DNA of 64,000 nucleotides from NCBI GenBank assembly GCA_964412555.1, contig CAYPPG010000040.1, positions 1-64,000 of the forward strand. The letters run 5' to 3'. Positions within the stretch are counted from its first letter, which is position 1. Each line of letters opens with the position of its first letter. Under the pieces are notes generated by a model. That model did no database searches. It was not told the DNA's origin and saw nothing but the letters and a program-made list of their open reading frames with translations. This stretch comes from CAYPPG01 sp964412555 (lineage in GTDB: Bacteria; Hinthialibacterota; Hinthialibacteria; Hinthialibacterales; Hinthialibacteraceae). The position numbers were made by a program, and so were the translations under genes. Shown one piece after another: positions 1 to 9,062 of the stretch.

Positions 1-901
1 AGCGGGTAATGACCAATAATTGTCCTTTATCCTGGCCTTCTTGTAATCCTTCTTGCCGTCCTTCTTGTAATCCTTCTTGTAATCCTTCTTGTAATCCTTC
101 TTGTAATCCTTCTTGCCATCCTTCTTGTCGTCCTTCTTGTCTTAATTTATCCGCAACCGAGGGCATGATATGATCTCCTTCTTCTGGAAATTCATAATGG
201 ATGAGTTTTTCAATTTCTCGATGATCATTCTGATCTACGTACTGTAACAAGTATAGCATAAACGCTTCAAAAAAAGGGTAGAAGTCGGGTAGATGGCGGG
301 CTTCTTTGAGGATTCGAAGAATCATGGGGAGATAGTCGCGCAGGTTGGGATGGAAAATGTATTTCATCAGCAGCAAGGCTGCTTTCAAATCGGCTCCGCC
401 TTGAAATTGGTCGTCGCTTATCGTGGATAAATCAATGAGGAGATACCGAAAATCGGGGATAAAGGGAAAGAATTCTTCGGGACAATCAAACCGGGATTTG
501 AATTCAGTCCCCATGTTCCACGGGCGTATTCCATGGTACAGAACAATCCCGATAATCGGCGGAAGATTTTGTCCAGGATGATTCGCGGTAAATCGAGTCC
601 AAATACGGTTCATGTAGCGTTGCAGTTGAAGGGATATTTCCGGATCCGGCGCGCTTTTGTGATCCAGCAGGAAATAGACATAGGCCGGTGTTCCGGATTG
701 AGTTTGGAGTTTGAACAAAGCGTCCGAATAGTGATGTTTGAGTTGTGAATCGACAAAAGTATCGGTTTCGGCGGTCAGAGTGTCGAAAAGTAGATGTTGA
801 GCCACGTGTTGTGGAATGTGAAAGCGGAATAGGTCTATCGTGCGTTTCTCTTTGGAAAGCACGAAGCGGATGAAGGAATCATGCGGGTGAGTGATGTCCA
901 T
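1..901 (-). CDS. Rpn family PD-(D/E)XK nuclease / putative transposase, 3' end cut by window
   Basis: At least 300 residues are open from the ATG at 901 to the window edge. An AGGTG lies 8 nt upstream of that ATG. The N-terminal domain has the YhgA/Rpn layout: an acidic residue in YSD (D60) followed by LLDHKS (D80, K82), matching the PD-(D/E)XK nuclease core usually written EHQS. Members promote RecA-independent recombination in E. coli, and some act in phage defence. The C-terminus turns into QEG-x tetrapeptides (RQEG, WQEG, LQEG) encoded by a tandem DNA repeat, a hallmark of the family. The protein is presumably cytoplasmic. It has no co-directional partner here. Family confidence is high; the specific role is unknown. 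Confidence 0.85.
   Translation of the reverse strand, partial: MDITHPHDSFIRFVLSKEKRTIDLFRFHIPQHVAQHLLFDTLTAETDTFVDSQLKHHYSDALFKLQTQSGTPAYVYFLLDHKSAPDPEISLQLQRYMNRIWTRFTANHPGQNLPPIIGIVLYHGIRPWNMGTEFKSRFDCPEEFFPFIPDFRYLLIDLSTISDDQFQGGADLKAALLLMKYIFHPNLRDYLPMILRILKEARHLPDFYPFFEAFMLYLLQYVDQNDHREIEKLIHYEFPEEGDHIMPSVADKLRQEGRQEGWQEGLQEGLQEGLQEGLQEGRQEGLQEGQDKGQLLVITR
37..144 (-). repeat. 12-nt tandem repeat (9 units) inside the Rpn gene
   Basis: Nine consecutive 12-nt units begin CTTCTTG on the plus strand. Five are CTTCTTGTAATC exactly; the others differ at the last five bases. The period is four codons, so copy-number change keeps the frame. Read on the minus strand the units encode xQEG repeats at the C-terminus of the Rpn-like protein. 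Confidence 0.95.
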
Positions 902-1207
902 GAAGTTTTCACCTGATGAATTGTGTGTTGGGGTATTGTAATGAGATGTTGAGGGGATAGAAAGATGAGCTTATGAAAATATACCAACATGCATCGAACA
1001 ATTGGAATTGATATTACCGCAATTCCCAGATGAAAACAAAAAATAATTATAAATTTGTAGAAGGTTTTTAAGATAACGTCAATGAACTTCGAATCTCCAT
1101 CCATCGGTTCGGTGCTCGAATCAAAGTGACGAACTTAATGGAATATAATTTGTGGTTTGTCAAGCATTTTGAGGAAGAATCATGCTAGAATAAAAGAAAT
1201 AAAAAGA

Positions 1208-1332
1208 GCAAGAGGGTAGCAAGAGGAAGCGAAGTTCCCTTTGCCGAATCGTGGATATACCGCCAGGGCAGACCTGACGTCTTGCCCTGGCTACCCGATC
1301 AAATTAAAGACCTCTTGCCCTGGCTACCCGAT
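1208..1332. repeat. Intergenic GGGTAGC/GCTACCC repeat cluster
   Basis: This lies in the 460-bp gap between the Rpn gene and the next gene. The 19-mer CTTGCCCTGGCTACCCGAT occurs exactly at 1281-1299 and 1314-1332. An inverted relative (GAGGGTAGCAAGAGG) starts near 1212. The same vocabulary (gggtagc, gcaaggg, cttgccc, gctaccc) recurs at 7957-8040, 48488-48560 and 54153-54357. The rest of the gap (902-1207) is AT-rich with no gene or recognisable site. Confidence 0.8.
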
Positions 1333-1361
1333 AACTGAATGACGTAAAAAGGAGCAAACCA

Positions 1362-2039
1362 ATGCGTAAATTGACATTTTTATTAATACCACTGCTGTTA
1401 GTGTGTATGAGTGTGGTCGCGGCGGAGAAAGCGCCGGCTCCGGTGGAGCAAAAGGCGGAATCAACCTCGGCGGAGATTTATCACGTTCAAGTCCGTGTGA
1501 TTTTTGCCGGAACAACGGGGATGTACGGCAGTGTTCCCCGCGATCTTTCGGATATGCATAAGATACTGACTCGTTCGTTCAAGTATCCCTCTTTTGAACT
1601 GTCGAATGAGATCCGGTTAAGTTTGTTTTCGGATGAAGAAGTGACAGCGCTGGTTTTTCCCGAACATTATCTCAAAATAATTCCGCGTGGAACGGCGGAC
1701 GGGGGGGAGAAATTGAAAGTCAAAGCGGAGTTATACAATATTCCGGAAGAAAGAGCCAGACATTTGGGCATCAGTTTGGGGGAGCGTCCGCAGCGATATC
1801 ATGTTGGCGAAGTGACCGGTAGCAATGAAAAGAAACAGGAATTTCCGATTATGAGTTCGGCGATGCTGTTGAATGAGGACGATTGGGATGCATTCGGCGG
1901 AGTGCTGGTACGGGTGAATACGCAGGGGCGGGTGCGCTCGAATGTCATGTCGAGTTCGCCGTTGAATTCTTCCGGGGAAAGCAACACATTGGGGCAGCAG
2001 AAGTTCCTTATTTTAGGCGTTCGATTGGAAGAGAAATAA
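1362..2039 (+). CDS. Small exported protein of unknown function
   Basis: A 225-residue protein with a classical signal peptide: MRK followed by a Leu/Val-rich core, cleaved near AA-EKAPAP at about residue 22. The mature part has no motif I recognise. It is predicted to be mostly beta strand, with segments such as YHVQVRVIFAGTT (about 40-52) and FLILGVRLEEK at the C-terminus. AAAGGAG sits 7-8 nt before the ATG, which supports the start. It is convergent with the metal exporter, with 2 bp between the stops. A periplasmic or outer-membrane location is inferred from the signal peptide only. Confidence 0.75.
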   Translation: MRKLTFLLIPLLLVCMSVVAAEKAPAPVEQKAESTSAEIYHVQVRVIFAGTTGMYGSVPRDLSDMHKILTRSFKYPSFELSNEIRLSLFSDEEVTALVFPEHYLKIIPRGTADGGEKLKVKAELYNIPEERARHLGISLGERPQRYHVGEVTGSNEKKQEFPIMSSAMLLNEDDWDAFGGVLVRVNTQGRVRSNVMSSSPLNSSGESNTLGQQKFLILGVRLEEK

Positions 2040-2041
2040 AT

Positions 2042-3955
2042 TTAAAACTGGATCGAGACGATACCCGCCGTTTGCAACCCTCGGATGAAGATCGCGATGC
2101 CGATCAAAGTGACCAAAACCGGCGAGACGATTTGCAGCCATTGAAGGGAACTTTCCTTCGTTTGAAAGTGGTCCAAAAATCGTTTGGCCGTTACCATCAA
2201 AATCCCGATCGTAATCAAAACCGCTGCCAGTCCAATGCTGAAAAATACGATCATCGCCATTCCAAACAGTATCCGGCGCATGGCGATGGCGACCAGCAGG
2301 ACGACGATGGCGCTGGGGCAGGGAACAATCCCGCCTGTAATTCCCAATAGCAGCAAATCTTTGAATGTCGCGTCCGCTGGGATTTCGTGGGTGTGAGTTC
2401 CCGGCCCATGTTCATGATCCATCCAGCCTCCGTGTGAATGGGGATGTTCGTGCTCATGGTCATGGTGGGAATGTTCATGAGGATGGGAATGATCGGATTC
2501 ATGGTCATGATGGTGATGAGGATGCGAGTGATCGGATTCATGGTCATGACGATGATGGGTATGGGGATGTTCGTGGTTGTGGGAATGAACTTCTGCGTGA
2601 TCGTGATGGTGATCATGAGGATGATCATGGTGGTGATGAGCATGATCGTCTATACGAATTCCCATGCTTTCGGCGTATTTAATTCGCTGATAGGCCCCGT
2701 AACGCCTTAAAAACAAGGAGATACCGATACCCATGATGAGTAAACCGGAGGCTCCTTCGATGATTGGATACAACTTATCCGGCACGATATATTCGGAAAG
2801 ATATAAAGTAACTAGTCCAATTAAAAACACGCTGGATACATGCGTCAGAGTCACCACGATACCGAGAAAGACGGCGTGATAGATTGTCCCGCGCGAGCCG
2901 ACAAGATAGGCGGCCACCACAGTCTTGCCATGTCCTGGTGAGAGCGCGTGAACCGCTCCGAAAAAGACGGAAAAAATCAACGCTAAAACGACAAAACTGA
3001 AATTCAATTCTTCCGCACCGATTAAATCCGCCCATTCCGAATCCGTTTGCGAGCGGGTATAGGCGGAGTCTTCACCGACTTTTACTGCCTCCGGATTGAC
3101 TGGCAAGGTTCTCGAGGGAGTCGCTTGCGTCTGCCCCATTAGGGCTGCCGTGGCATTGACTACGTTGCGAGGCTGCAGCATGGATATTTTGGCTTGTACT
3201 TCTTGATCGGGTTGGATAGGGGATTTCAGGATTTTGTACGAGCCATCCGGTTCTTTTTCCAGAGGAAACTGGGGAATGGATGCGGCGTTGATCATCGTCA
3301 TCGTGTCGGTCAGTTGGATATCGTTCATATCCCTAGTTTGAGTGACTGAATAGCGGATTGTAGTATCCAGGCCGCTGAGAATGTATAAATTGTCCGCCAA
3401 AGGAATGGGGATCGCCGGGCCAGATGATGAGATATCCGAAGGTTGAACTTCCACACCGGGATGATTTTTGATGCGGATTTCCCGCACACCGCGCATATGG
3501 GTTAAATTGTTGTCTTCAAAGGCAAATTGGTGCGTCCCGGTTTGTGCCAGGATCTCGGAATCGAAGCGAAAGGCGAGTTGGATTTGAATACAGGTTAAAC
3601 TTCCCTCTCCCCGGGCTAGGATGACTTTGTTTCGCAGCAGTTCCGGAGTCAACGGCACCTGTTTATCATTGTCGATTGTCGAGAAAAGATAATTGGGCAA
3701 AAACCGTTCAAGCAGAGAGGATCGATAGCGTTCCATCTCTTCCGATGAGACACTATTGTCTCCGTCGAGGTCGAGATTCTTCAGTTCGTTGAAAGATGGG
3801 ATTTCGGCAAAATCCAGTATATGCTGTGTAACCACACCTCCTGGATGGATTTCAATTACGTTATAGTGATTCAGTGAAAAATTTCCTAAAGGATGTCCCC
3901 AACTGTTGAAAACAGTAAATCCGAAATAAAAGAGGGAGAGTAACAAAAATCTCAT
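2042..3955 (-). CDS. NicO/RcnA-type nickel/cobalt efflux permease with EF-hand and His-rich loop
   Basis: A 637-residue membrane protein. The order is: signal-like helix (1-19), a large extracytoplasmic domain with a canonical EF-hand loop (D62, D64, D66, S68, S70, E73), then about six membrane segments from about 320. The first membrane block carries HALSPGHGKT, the His/Pro signature of NicO/RcnA transporters. Between the two membrane halves, residues 435-524 form an extreme His/Asp/Glu loop. The second half opens with GGIVPCPSA. Family members export Ni2+ or Co2+ and bind metal through such loops. The extra N-terminal domain makes it much longer than E. coli RcnA (about 270 aa). The metal specificity is not readable here. 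Confidence 0.88.
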   Translation of the reverse strand: MRFLLLSLFYFGFTVFNSWGHPLGNFSLNHYNVIEIHPGGVVTQHILDFAEIPSFNELKNLDLDGDNSVSSEEMERYRSSLLERFLPNYLFSTIDNDKQVPLTPELLRNKVILARGEGSLTCIQIQLAFRFDSEILAQTGTHQFAFEDNNLTHMRGVREIRIKNHPGVEVQPSDISSSGPAIPIPLADNLYILSGLDTTIRYSVTQTRDMNDIQLTDTMTMINAASIPQFPLEKEPDGSYKILKSPIQPDQEVQAKISMLQPRNVVNATAALMGQTQATPSRTLPVNPEAVKVGEDSAYTRSQTDSEWADLIGAEELNFSFVVLALIFSVFFGAVHALSPGHGKTVVAAYLVGSRGTIYHAVFLGIVVTLTHVSSVFLIGLVTLYLSEYIVPDKLYPIIEGASGLLIMGIGISLFLRRYGAYQRIKYAESMGIRIDDHAHHHHDHPHDHHHDHAEVHSHNHEHPHTHHRHDHESDHSHPHHHHDHESDHSHPHEHSHHDHEHEHPHSHGGWMDHEHGPGTHTHEIPADATFKDLLLLGITGGIVPCPSAIVVLLVAIAMRRILFGMAMIVFFSIGLAAVLITIGILMVTAKRFLDHFQTKESSLQWLQIVSPVLVTLIGIAIFIRGLQTAGIVSIQF

Positions 3956-3993
3956 CGTTCAACCTTAAAAAATCACTCGCGTTCGATGACATG

Positions 3994-4025
3994 AATAGGG
4001 GCAGACTCACGCCTGCCCACCTATT
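3994..4025. repeat. Intergenic hairpin
   Basis: AATAG and GGGCAG (3994-3998, 3999-4004) pair with CTGCCC and CTATT (4013-4018, 4021-4025), leaving a 2-nt bulge and an 8-nt loop. It lies between the start of the metal exporter and the end of tpiA. There is no T-run on the tpiA strand, so a terminator role is uncertain. The GGCAG/CTGCC arms resemble other small palindromes in this window. Confidence 0.6.
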
Positions 4026-4063
4026 ATAAAACAAATTGACATTCCTGTTTAGAAGCGAACGAA

Positions 4064-4828
4064 TTACAAGGCTCCGGAATTCTCGATAATCCCGGCGAAG
4101 GAATCGACTTTCAGGCTGGCTCCGCCTACAAGAGCGCCGTCGATATCCTGTTGAGTTAAGAGTTCTTTGGCATTATCGGGTTTCACGCTGCCGCCGTATT
4201 GAATCCGGACGGTTTGCGCCGTAGAATCGTCAAACAAATCAGTGATGATTTTACGGCAGAAGGCGTGAACCGCCTGCGCATCACCCGGTGTCGCGGTTTT
4301 TCCCGTTCCGATAGCCCATACTGGTTCGTAGGCGATGATCATGCTTTTAACCTGTTCAGATGTCAATCCGGCGAGGCCGCCGCGCAAATGATCTTCCACC
4401 ACCGCTTCGGTTTTTCCGCTTTCGCGTTCCTTTTCGGTTTCCCCGATACACATGATGGGCGTCAATTTGCTTTCAAAGGCAAATTTTACTTTTTCGTTGA
4501 TGAATTCATTGGATTCATTGAAAAGAGTACGGCGTTCCGAATGGCCGATGATGACATATGTGCAGCCGCAATCCTTGATAAAATCGGCCGAGATTTCACC
4601 GGTATACGCTCCTCCTGCTCGTGGATAGATATTTTGGGCGCCCAAACCGATTTTCGTTCCGCTGATGACGGAGTGAACTGCTCTGAGAGTTGTATAGGGC
4701 GGGCAAAAAACAATATCCACAGCCTCGGTTTGTCCGTGTTTATCGGCGATGCCTGTTGCAAGGGTTCTTGCATCGGATTCTATTCCGGCGTTCATCTTCC
4801 AATTACCTGCAATGATCAGTTTACGCAT
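4064..4828 (-). CDS. tpiA: Triosephosphate isomerase
   Basis: A 254-residue cytoplasmic TIM-barrel enzyme that interconverts dihydroxyacetone phosphate and glyceraldehyde 3-phosphate. All active-site elements are present: N9 and K11 in GNWKMN, the electrophile H96 in IIGHSERR, catalytic base E168 in AYEPVWAIGTGK followed by loop 6, and the phosphate-binding GGSV and GALVGGASL segments. The length is typical of bacterial TpiA. GAGGAG lies about 9 nt before the ATG. It is divergent from the hybrid kinase gene, with a palindromic repeat between. No other glycolytic gene is adjacent. Confidence 0.97.
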   Translation of the reverse strand: MRKLIIAGNWKMNAGIESDARTLATGIADKHGQTEAVDIVFCPPYTTLRAVHSVISGTKIGLGAQNIYPRAGGAYTGEISADFIKDCGCTYVIIGHSERRTLFNESNEFINEKVKFAFESKLTPIMCIGETEKERESGKTEAVVEDHLRGGLAGLTSEQVKSMIIAYEPVWAIGTGKTATPGDAQAVHAFCRKIITDLFDDSTAQTVRIQYGGSVKPDNAKELLTQQDIDGALVGGASLKVDSFAGIIENSGAL

Positions 4829-4895
4829 TGAATCGAGTCTCCTCTATCCTGAAATTGTATTTTGGTTGATATAATACCACCTCAGAATCATTAAT

Positions 4896-4950
4896 GTAAC
4901 GCCGGCATCCTGCCGGCATATGAAAGGTGCCGCCGAGACGGCGGCGTTAC
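4896..4950. repeat. Nested palindromic repeat between tpiA and the hybrid kinase
   Basis: The outer arms GTAACGCC (4896-4903) and GGCGTTAC (4943-4950) are perfect inverted repeats. Inside them are two compact hairpins: GCCGGC-ATCCT-GCCGGC (4901-4917) and GCCGCC-GAGAC-GGCGGC (4929-4945). The ATCCT loop is identical to that in the 29-bp array at 8080-8195. The unit ends 16 bp before the kinase ATG. Confidence 0.85.
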
Positions 4951-4966
4951 ACATGGAGATGCAGCA

Positions 4967-7918
4967 ATGCGTTCATTTCAGAATATTTCCATCCGCAGCA
5001 AACTCACCTCCATCAATATGTTGACAAGTGTCATTGTTCTGTTGGTGGCCTTGTTTTCATTTGCGACGTACGAATGGATCAATTTCCGGCGTTCTATGGT
5101 CGAGAAATTTTCAACGTTGACCGATGTGGTCAGCAAAAATTCAAATTTTGCCGTTTTTTTTGGAGATCGGGAAAGAGCCAAAACAAATTTGGAAGCCTTG
5201 AGTGCGGTTCCCAGTATTCTTTCTGCTCGCATCTATTCAGCAAACGGTGAGATATTTGCAGAATATGAGCGGGAGAAACCGCAGGAGAATGTTTCGGCGG
5301 ATTCTGATGACACAGAACAAACCTTACTCTTGAACTTATCCGAAATCGATGATGCGGAATATGTGGATTACTATTCCTTCAGCCAATATGAACTCGAGAT
5401 TACAAAACCGATCCTTTTCGCTGACAATGAAAACAGTGTTCCGAAAATTGTGGGAATGATCGTTATTCGCACGGATTTGGATGAATTGTATGATTTAATC
5501 GGATGGTATGGAAAGATCATCGGATTCGTGTTATTGGTGTCGCTCTTTATCGCTTTTTTCCTTTCGACCAAACTGCAGGAATTTATTTCCCGTCCCATTT
5601 TGAATTTGGCACAAACCATGAAATTCGTGTCCGACAAGAAAGATTATTCTGTACGGGAGGAAAAAAAGAATGATGATGAAATTGGAGTTCTCATCGATGG
5701 ATTCAATGAAATGTTGGCGCAAATCCAATTACGCGATAACCAACTTCAACATCATCGAGAGCAATTGGAAGAGAAAGTCGAAATGCGGACAGCCGCTCTT
5801 TCCTTGGCAAACCGGGAACTGAAACATACGGTTTGTGAATTGAAAGAGGCAAAGGAGGCGGCGGAAGCGGCGAATTTAGCAAAAACGCAGTTTTTAGCGA
5901 ATATGAGTCATGAAATTCGCACACCGCTCAACGGGATCCTGGGCACCACAGAATTACTTCTATCGACCGATTTGAATACGAATCAATGCCGGTTTGTCGA
6001 AACGACTAAATTTTCAACCGAAGCCCTCTTAAAAATCATCAATGATATTTTGGATTTTTCGAAAATCGATGCCGGAAAACTTGAATTGGAAAATGCCGAG
6101 TTCGATATTCGCCGTATTGTTGAAGAGACGGTTCATTTGTTCGCCTTACGCGCGCATAAAAAAGGGCTGGAAATCGTCTGTCTGATTCATAGTAGTATTC
6201 CATCCGTAGTCAGTGGTGATCCGTATCGTATTCGTCAGATTCTTACCAACCTTCTCGGCAACGCCGTAAAATTTACCAAAAAAGGCGAGATTGTCGTGCG
6301 GGTTATTCCGGAAGAAAGCGAACCGGATACGACAACGATTCGTTTTGAAATCAAAGATACCGGTATTGGGATTTCTTCGGAATTCCGAGAAAAAATCTTC
6401 GATTCGTTTTCCCAATCGGACAATTCAACCACCCGAAAATACGGTGGAACCGGCTTGGGATTGACGATCGCAAAACATTTGACAATGTTGATGGGGGGAG
6501 AGATTAGAGTCAATAGTGATCCGGGGATTGGCTCCACCTTCTGGTTTACGATTCCGTTCAAAGCATCTCCCCATCGAGATGACAAGATCATTCAACCGCC
6601 GGAAGACTCCAACCATTTCCGGATTTTACTCGTTGAAGACAACATGGAATCGTTTAATGCCATTCATTATTATCTTGATTCATGGGGGATCGGCAATGAC
6701 ACATGTGAAAATGAATTTGAAACGTTGGATCGTTTGAAACAAGCGACGTTGGAGTGCAATCCCTTTCATATCATTATGATCGACACAACATTGCCGGATA
6801 TGGATGCCGGGGAACTTGCACGTAAAATCACAGAAGATTCATCGATTCTTGATTTGCATATTGTTTTTCTTGTGTCGCTTGTTCCCGGTGTTGACGGGCA
6901 GTATTTTTCACCTGTTCCCGGCGCGTATTTTATTGAAAAACCTGTTATTCCCACTCAACTAATCAGATGCTTTGAACAGATTCTTGGTCTTTCGAGCGAA
7001 TCAATGTCCTTCTCTGATTCTTCGGCTGAGATTCCATCCGAGAAGACCTCTGTTCCTCGCCTTCGAGTTCTTCTTGTCGAGGATAATGTGGTCAATCAAG
7101 ATGTGACAAAAGCGATGCTCGATAATTTTGGGTGTCAAACAGATATTGTCTCAAATGGACAGGAAGCCATCGATGCATTTTCCGGTTCGGATTACGATTT
7201 GATACTCATGGATTGTCAGATGCCGGAAATGGACGGATATGAAGCCACAAAAGCGATTCGGGAACGGGAACGGAGAAACGCACTCGAAAAACCGTTCGGC
7301 AAAAATAGCGCTTCTCATATTCCAATCATTGCGTTGACGGCGCATACATTGATCGGGGATCGGGAAAAGTGTTTGAGAGCTGGGATGGATGATTACCTTG
7401 GCAAACCTTTTGGCGTTCGGCAACTGCATGAGAAAATCGAGAGATGGGGCGCGCGAAATCTGCTTGTTTCTTTGAATCATATACCGGATAAAGCCACGAA
7501 AGTTGAGATGGAACCCAGTTCCGGATTAAATCAGTATGAAGTGAACCCTGCACAGACTCAAGGGCAGCCGGATTCACCGATTGATCGAAGTATGTTGGAT
7601 AGCATACGTATGCTGCAGGGGAACTCGGAGGAAGATTTATTGCAAAAAGTTATAAAAAATTATCTTCATGATTCGGCACAATTGATGAACACACTTCAAA
7701 AAGCCATTGAAAATGAGGATTGTGACTCGATACGCATGGCTGCTCATAGTTTGAAATCAAGCAGTTCCAATGTAGGGGCGATTCAAGTTTCCTCTTTGTG
7801 TAAAAAACTTGAGCAAAACGGCCGGGAAAAAATTCTGGAAGGTGTGAACGGACTCTTTATTGAACTTCAGAATGAGTATGATCAAGCTCGTCTATTGCTG
7901 CAAAAGGAAATTCAATAA
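4967..7918 (+). CDS. BarA-like tripartite hybrid sensor histidine kinase
   Basis: A 983-residue membrane kinase. Domain order: TM1 (about 16-36), an extracytoplasmic segment resembling CHASE8 (FFGDRERA, about 64-71), TM2 (about 183-203), HAMP, coiled coil, HisKA with the phosphorylated H315 in [11 protein letters not shown], HATPase with DTGIGI and GGTGLGL boxes, receiver 1 (D606), receiver 2 (D749 in [11 protein letters not shown], lysine in GKPF), and a C-terminal HPt (H927 in [10 protein letters not shown]). Receiver 1 keeps its Asp and a late Lys but is otherwise more divergent. Such phosphorelays pass phosphate His-Asp-His-Asp to a separate regulator. The nearest candidate partner is the convergent receiver protein at 8208-9062. 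The input signal is unknown. Confidence 0.93.
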   Translation: MRSFQNISIRSKLTSINMLTSVIVLLVALFSFATYEWINFRRSMVEKFSTLTDVVSKNSNFAVFFGDRERAKTNLEALSAVPSILSARIYSANGEIFAEYEREKPQENVSADSDDTEQTLLLNLSEIDDAEYVDYYSFSQYELEITKPILFADNENSVPKIVGMIVIRTDLDELYDLIGWYGKIIGFVLLVSLFIAFFLSTKLQEFISRPILNLAQTMKFVSDKKDYSVREEKKNDDEIGVLIDGFNEMLAQIQLRDNQLQHHREQLEEKVEMRTAALSLANRELKHTVCELKEAKEAAEAANLAKTQFLANMSHEIRTPLNGILGTTELLLSTDLNTNQCRFVETTKFSTEALLKIINDILDFSKIDAGKLELENAEFDIRRIVEETVHLFALRAHKKGLEIVCLIHSSIPSVVSGDPYRIRQILTNLLGNAVKFTKKGEIVVRVIPEESEPDTTTIRFEIKDTGIGISSEFREKIFDSFSQSDNSTTRKYGGTGLGLTIAKHLTMLMGGEIRVNSDPGIGSTFWFTIPFKASPHRDDKIIQPPEDSNHFRILLVEDNMESFNAIHYYLDSWGIGNDTCENEFETLDRLKQATLECNPFHIIMIDTTLPDMDAGELARKITEDSSILDLHIVFLVSLVPGVDGQYFSPVPGAYFIEKPVIPTQLIRCFEQILGLSSESMSFSDSSAEIPSEKTSVPRLRVLLVEDNVVNQDVTKAMLDNFGCQTDIVSNGQEAIDAFSGSDYDLILMDCQMPEMDGYEATKAIRERERRNALEKPFGKNSASHIPIIALTAHTLIGDREKCLRAGMDDYLGKPFGVRQLHEKIERWGARNLLVSLNHIPDKATKVEMEPSSGLNQYEVNPAQTQGQPDSPIDRSMLDSIRMLQGNSEEDLLQKVIKNYLHDSAQLMNTLQKAIENEDCDSIRMAAHSLKSSSSNVGAIQVSSLCKKLEQNGREKILEGVNGLFIELQNEYDQARLLLQKEIQ

Positions 7919-7954
7919 AGAACTCAGCTTGCGTACGAGTGTAATAATAGAAAA

Positions 7955-8040
7955 AGGGTAGTCAGGGCAAGACGTCATGTCTGCCCTGGTAGTAAATGCG
8001 CTTTATGGCAAGGGTAGACTTCGCTTACCCTTGCTACCCG
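7955..8040. repeat. GGGTAG-type intergenic repeats with hairpin
   Basis: Two units of the dispersed family lie here. The first resembles GGGTAG..GGGCAAGACGTCATGTCTGCCCTGG. The second is a perfect 9-bp hairpin, GCAAGGGTA (8008-8016) and TACCCTTGC (8026-8034), followed by GCTACCCG-like sequence. A close relative with arms GCGAGGGTA/TACCCTCGC is found near 54258-54285. Confidence 0.8.
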
Positions 8041-8079
8041 TTGGAGGGATCCCATTTGATGCCCCGGCAAAAAGCATAA

Positions 8080-8195
8080 ATTATGGTGCAGACATCCTGT
8101 CTGCAAAAATTGTGGTGCAGACATCCTGTCTGAAAAAATTATGGTGCAGACATCCTGTCTGCTCAAATTGTGGTGCAGACATCCTGTCTGCACTT
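8080..8195. repeat. Tandem array of four 29-bp hairpin units
   Basis: The 19-nt core GGTGCAGACATCCTGTCTG starts at 8085, 8114, 8143 and 8172, an exact 29-bp period. The remainder of each unit is A/T-rich and slightly variable. Each core contains the palindrome GCAGAC-ATCCT-GTCTGC. The array lies between two convergent signalling genes, immediately after the GGGTAG-type repeats. It is not CRISPR: there are no unique spacers. Confidence 0.95.
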
Positions 8196-8207
8196 TTTCC
8201 CGCCATA

Positions 8208-9062
8208 TCATACTTGGAACAGTGAATTTCCTTTCAATTCATCACGCAATGCGGTGCTGACACGAAGGCATTCTTTCTCGATATCTTGGACGATATCATC
8301 GACATATTCCAAGTGATTATTCCTGCAAACATTATCCAGTTCCTTGCAAAGCGAAGTCAATCGATGCGCGCCGAAATGAGTTGCCATGGAAACCATGCGG
8401 ATTGCCATCATTTGAACAATATCGATTTTTTGCTGGGAAAAGGCGGTCTTGATATCTTGGATGATTTTTGGAGAATCATCGAGAAACGTTTGTACAACCT
8501 CTTTGAGTATATTGACACCTTCTGTCGCTTCTAATTCGAGGATGTTTTTCAAAACGTCGGCATCGATTGGCGGATCGTCCTCGTTTTCTCCCATCATGGG
8601 TGGAATCGTTCCGAGTGAATATTGACTTTTTATATCTTCTTCCATGGCTTTTAAAATGAATTGATTGGCTCGTAACATGAAGCGGACTCTTTGACCTAAC
8701 AAAGACCAGTTGACCGGTTTGGTGATGAAATCGGTCGCTCCGACCTTGTACGCTTCCTCGATCGATTCATAATCCTCCAATCCGGTTACTAAAAGTATTG
8801 GGATTCGCTCTCCGCCGGGTTTCTTTCTTATTGTGCTGCACGCTGTAAATCCATCCATTTCAGGCATTTTGATATCGAGCAGAATGATATCCGGCGATTC
8901 CTGATCGAAAGTTTCTAGAACTTGCAAACCGTTTTCCGCTTCGACGACATAGAATCCTGACCTTTCCAACGCTTTGCGGGCCAATAGCCGGAAATTCCTG
9001 TCGTCATCGCAAAGAAGCACTGTCGATTGTCCATCCGATAGGGGAGGAGATTGGTTGGCCAT
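8208..9062 (-). CDS. Response regulator: receiver plus degenerate HPt-like domain
   Basis: 284 residues with no output DNA-binding domain. The receiver (about 12-130) has the acidic pocket D19-D21, phosphoacceptor D63 in LLDIKMPEMDG, and the conserved lysine in ITKPVNW. The second domain (about 170-275) aligns with the HPt of the neighbouring kinase through ...FGAHRLTSLCKELDN. However, the AHSLK site reads AIRMV: I221 replaces the histidine and V224 the usual lysine. It should therefore accept phosphate on Asp but cannot relay through this HPt fold. A docking or sequestering role is inference. It is convergent with the hybrid kinase across the repeat region. Confidence 0.85.
   Translation of the reverse strand: MANQSPPLSDGQSTVLLCDDDRNFRLLARKALERSGFYVVEAENGLQVLETFDQESPDIILLDIKMPEMDGFTACSTIRKKPGGERIPILLVTGLEDYESIEEAYKVGATDFITKPVNWSLLGQRVRFMLRANQFILKAMEEDIKSQYSLGTIPPMMGENEDDPPIDADVLKNILELEATEGVNILKEVVQTFLDDSPKIIQDIKTAFSQQKIDIVQMMAIRMVSMATHFGAHRLTSLCKELDNVCRNNHLEYVDDIVQDIEKECLRVSTALRDELKGNSLFQV

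Noticed and set aside
533..748. Plus-strand 71-codon frame
   Set aside because: Antisense to the Rpn-like gene and without coding signals.
2251..2710. Several long frames rich in Met, Thr or Ile on both strands over the His-rich region
   Set aside because: They are shadows of the CAT/CAC-rich codons of the metal exporter loop and have low-complexity sequence with no ribosome sites.
8080..8195. Possible CRISPR array
   Set aside because: The 29-bp period leaves only about 10 bp of A/T-rich, near-identical sequence between cores, so there are no spacers.
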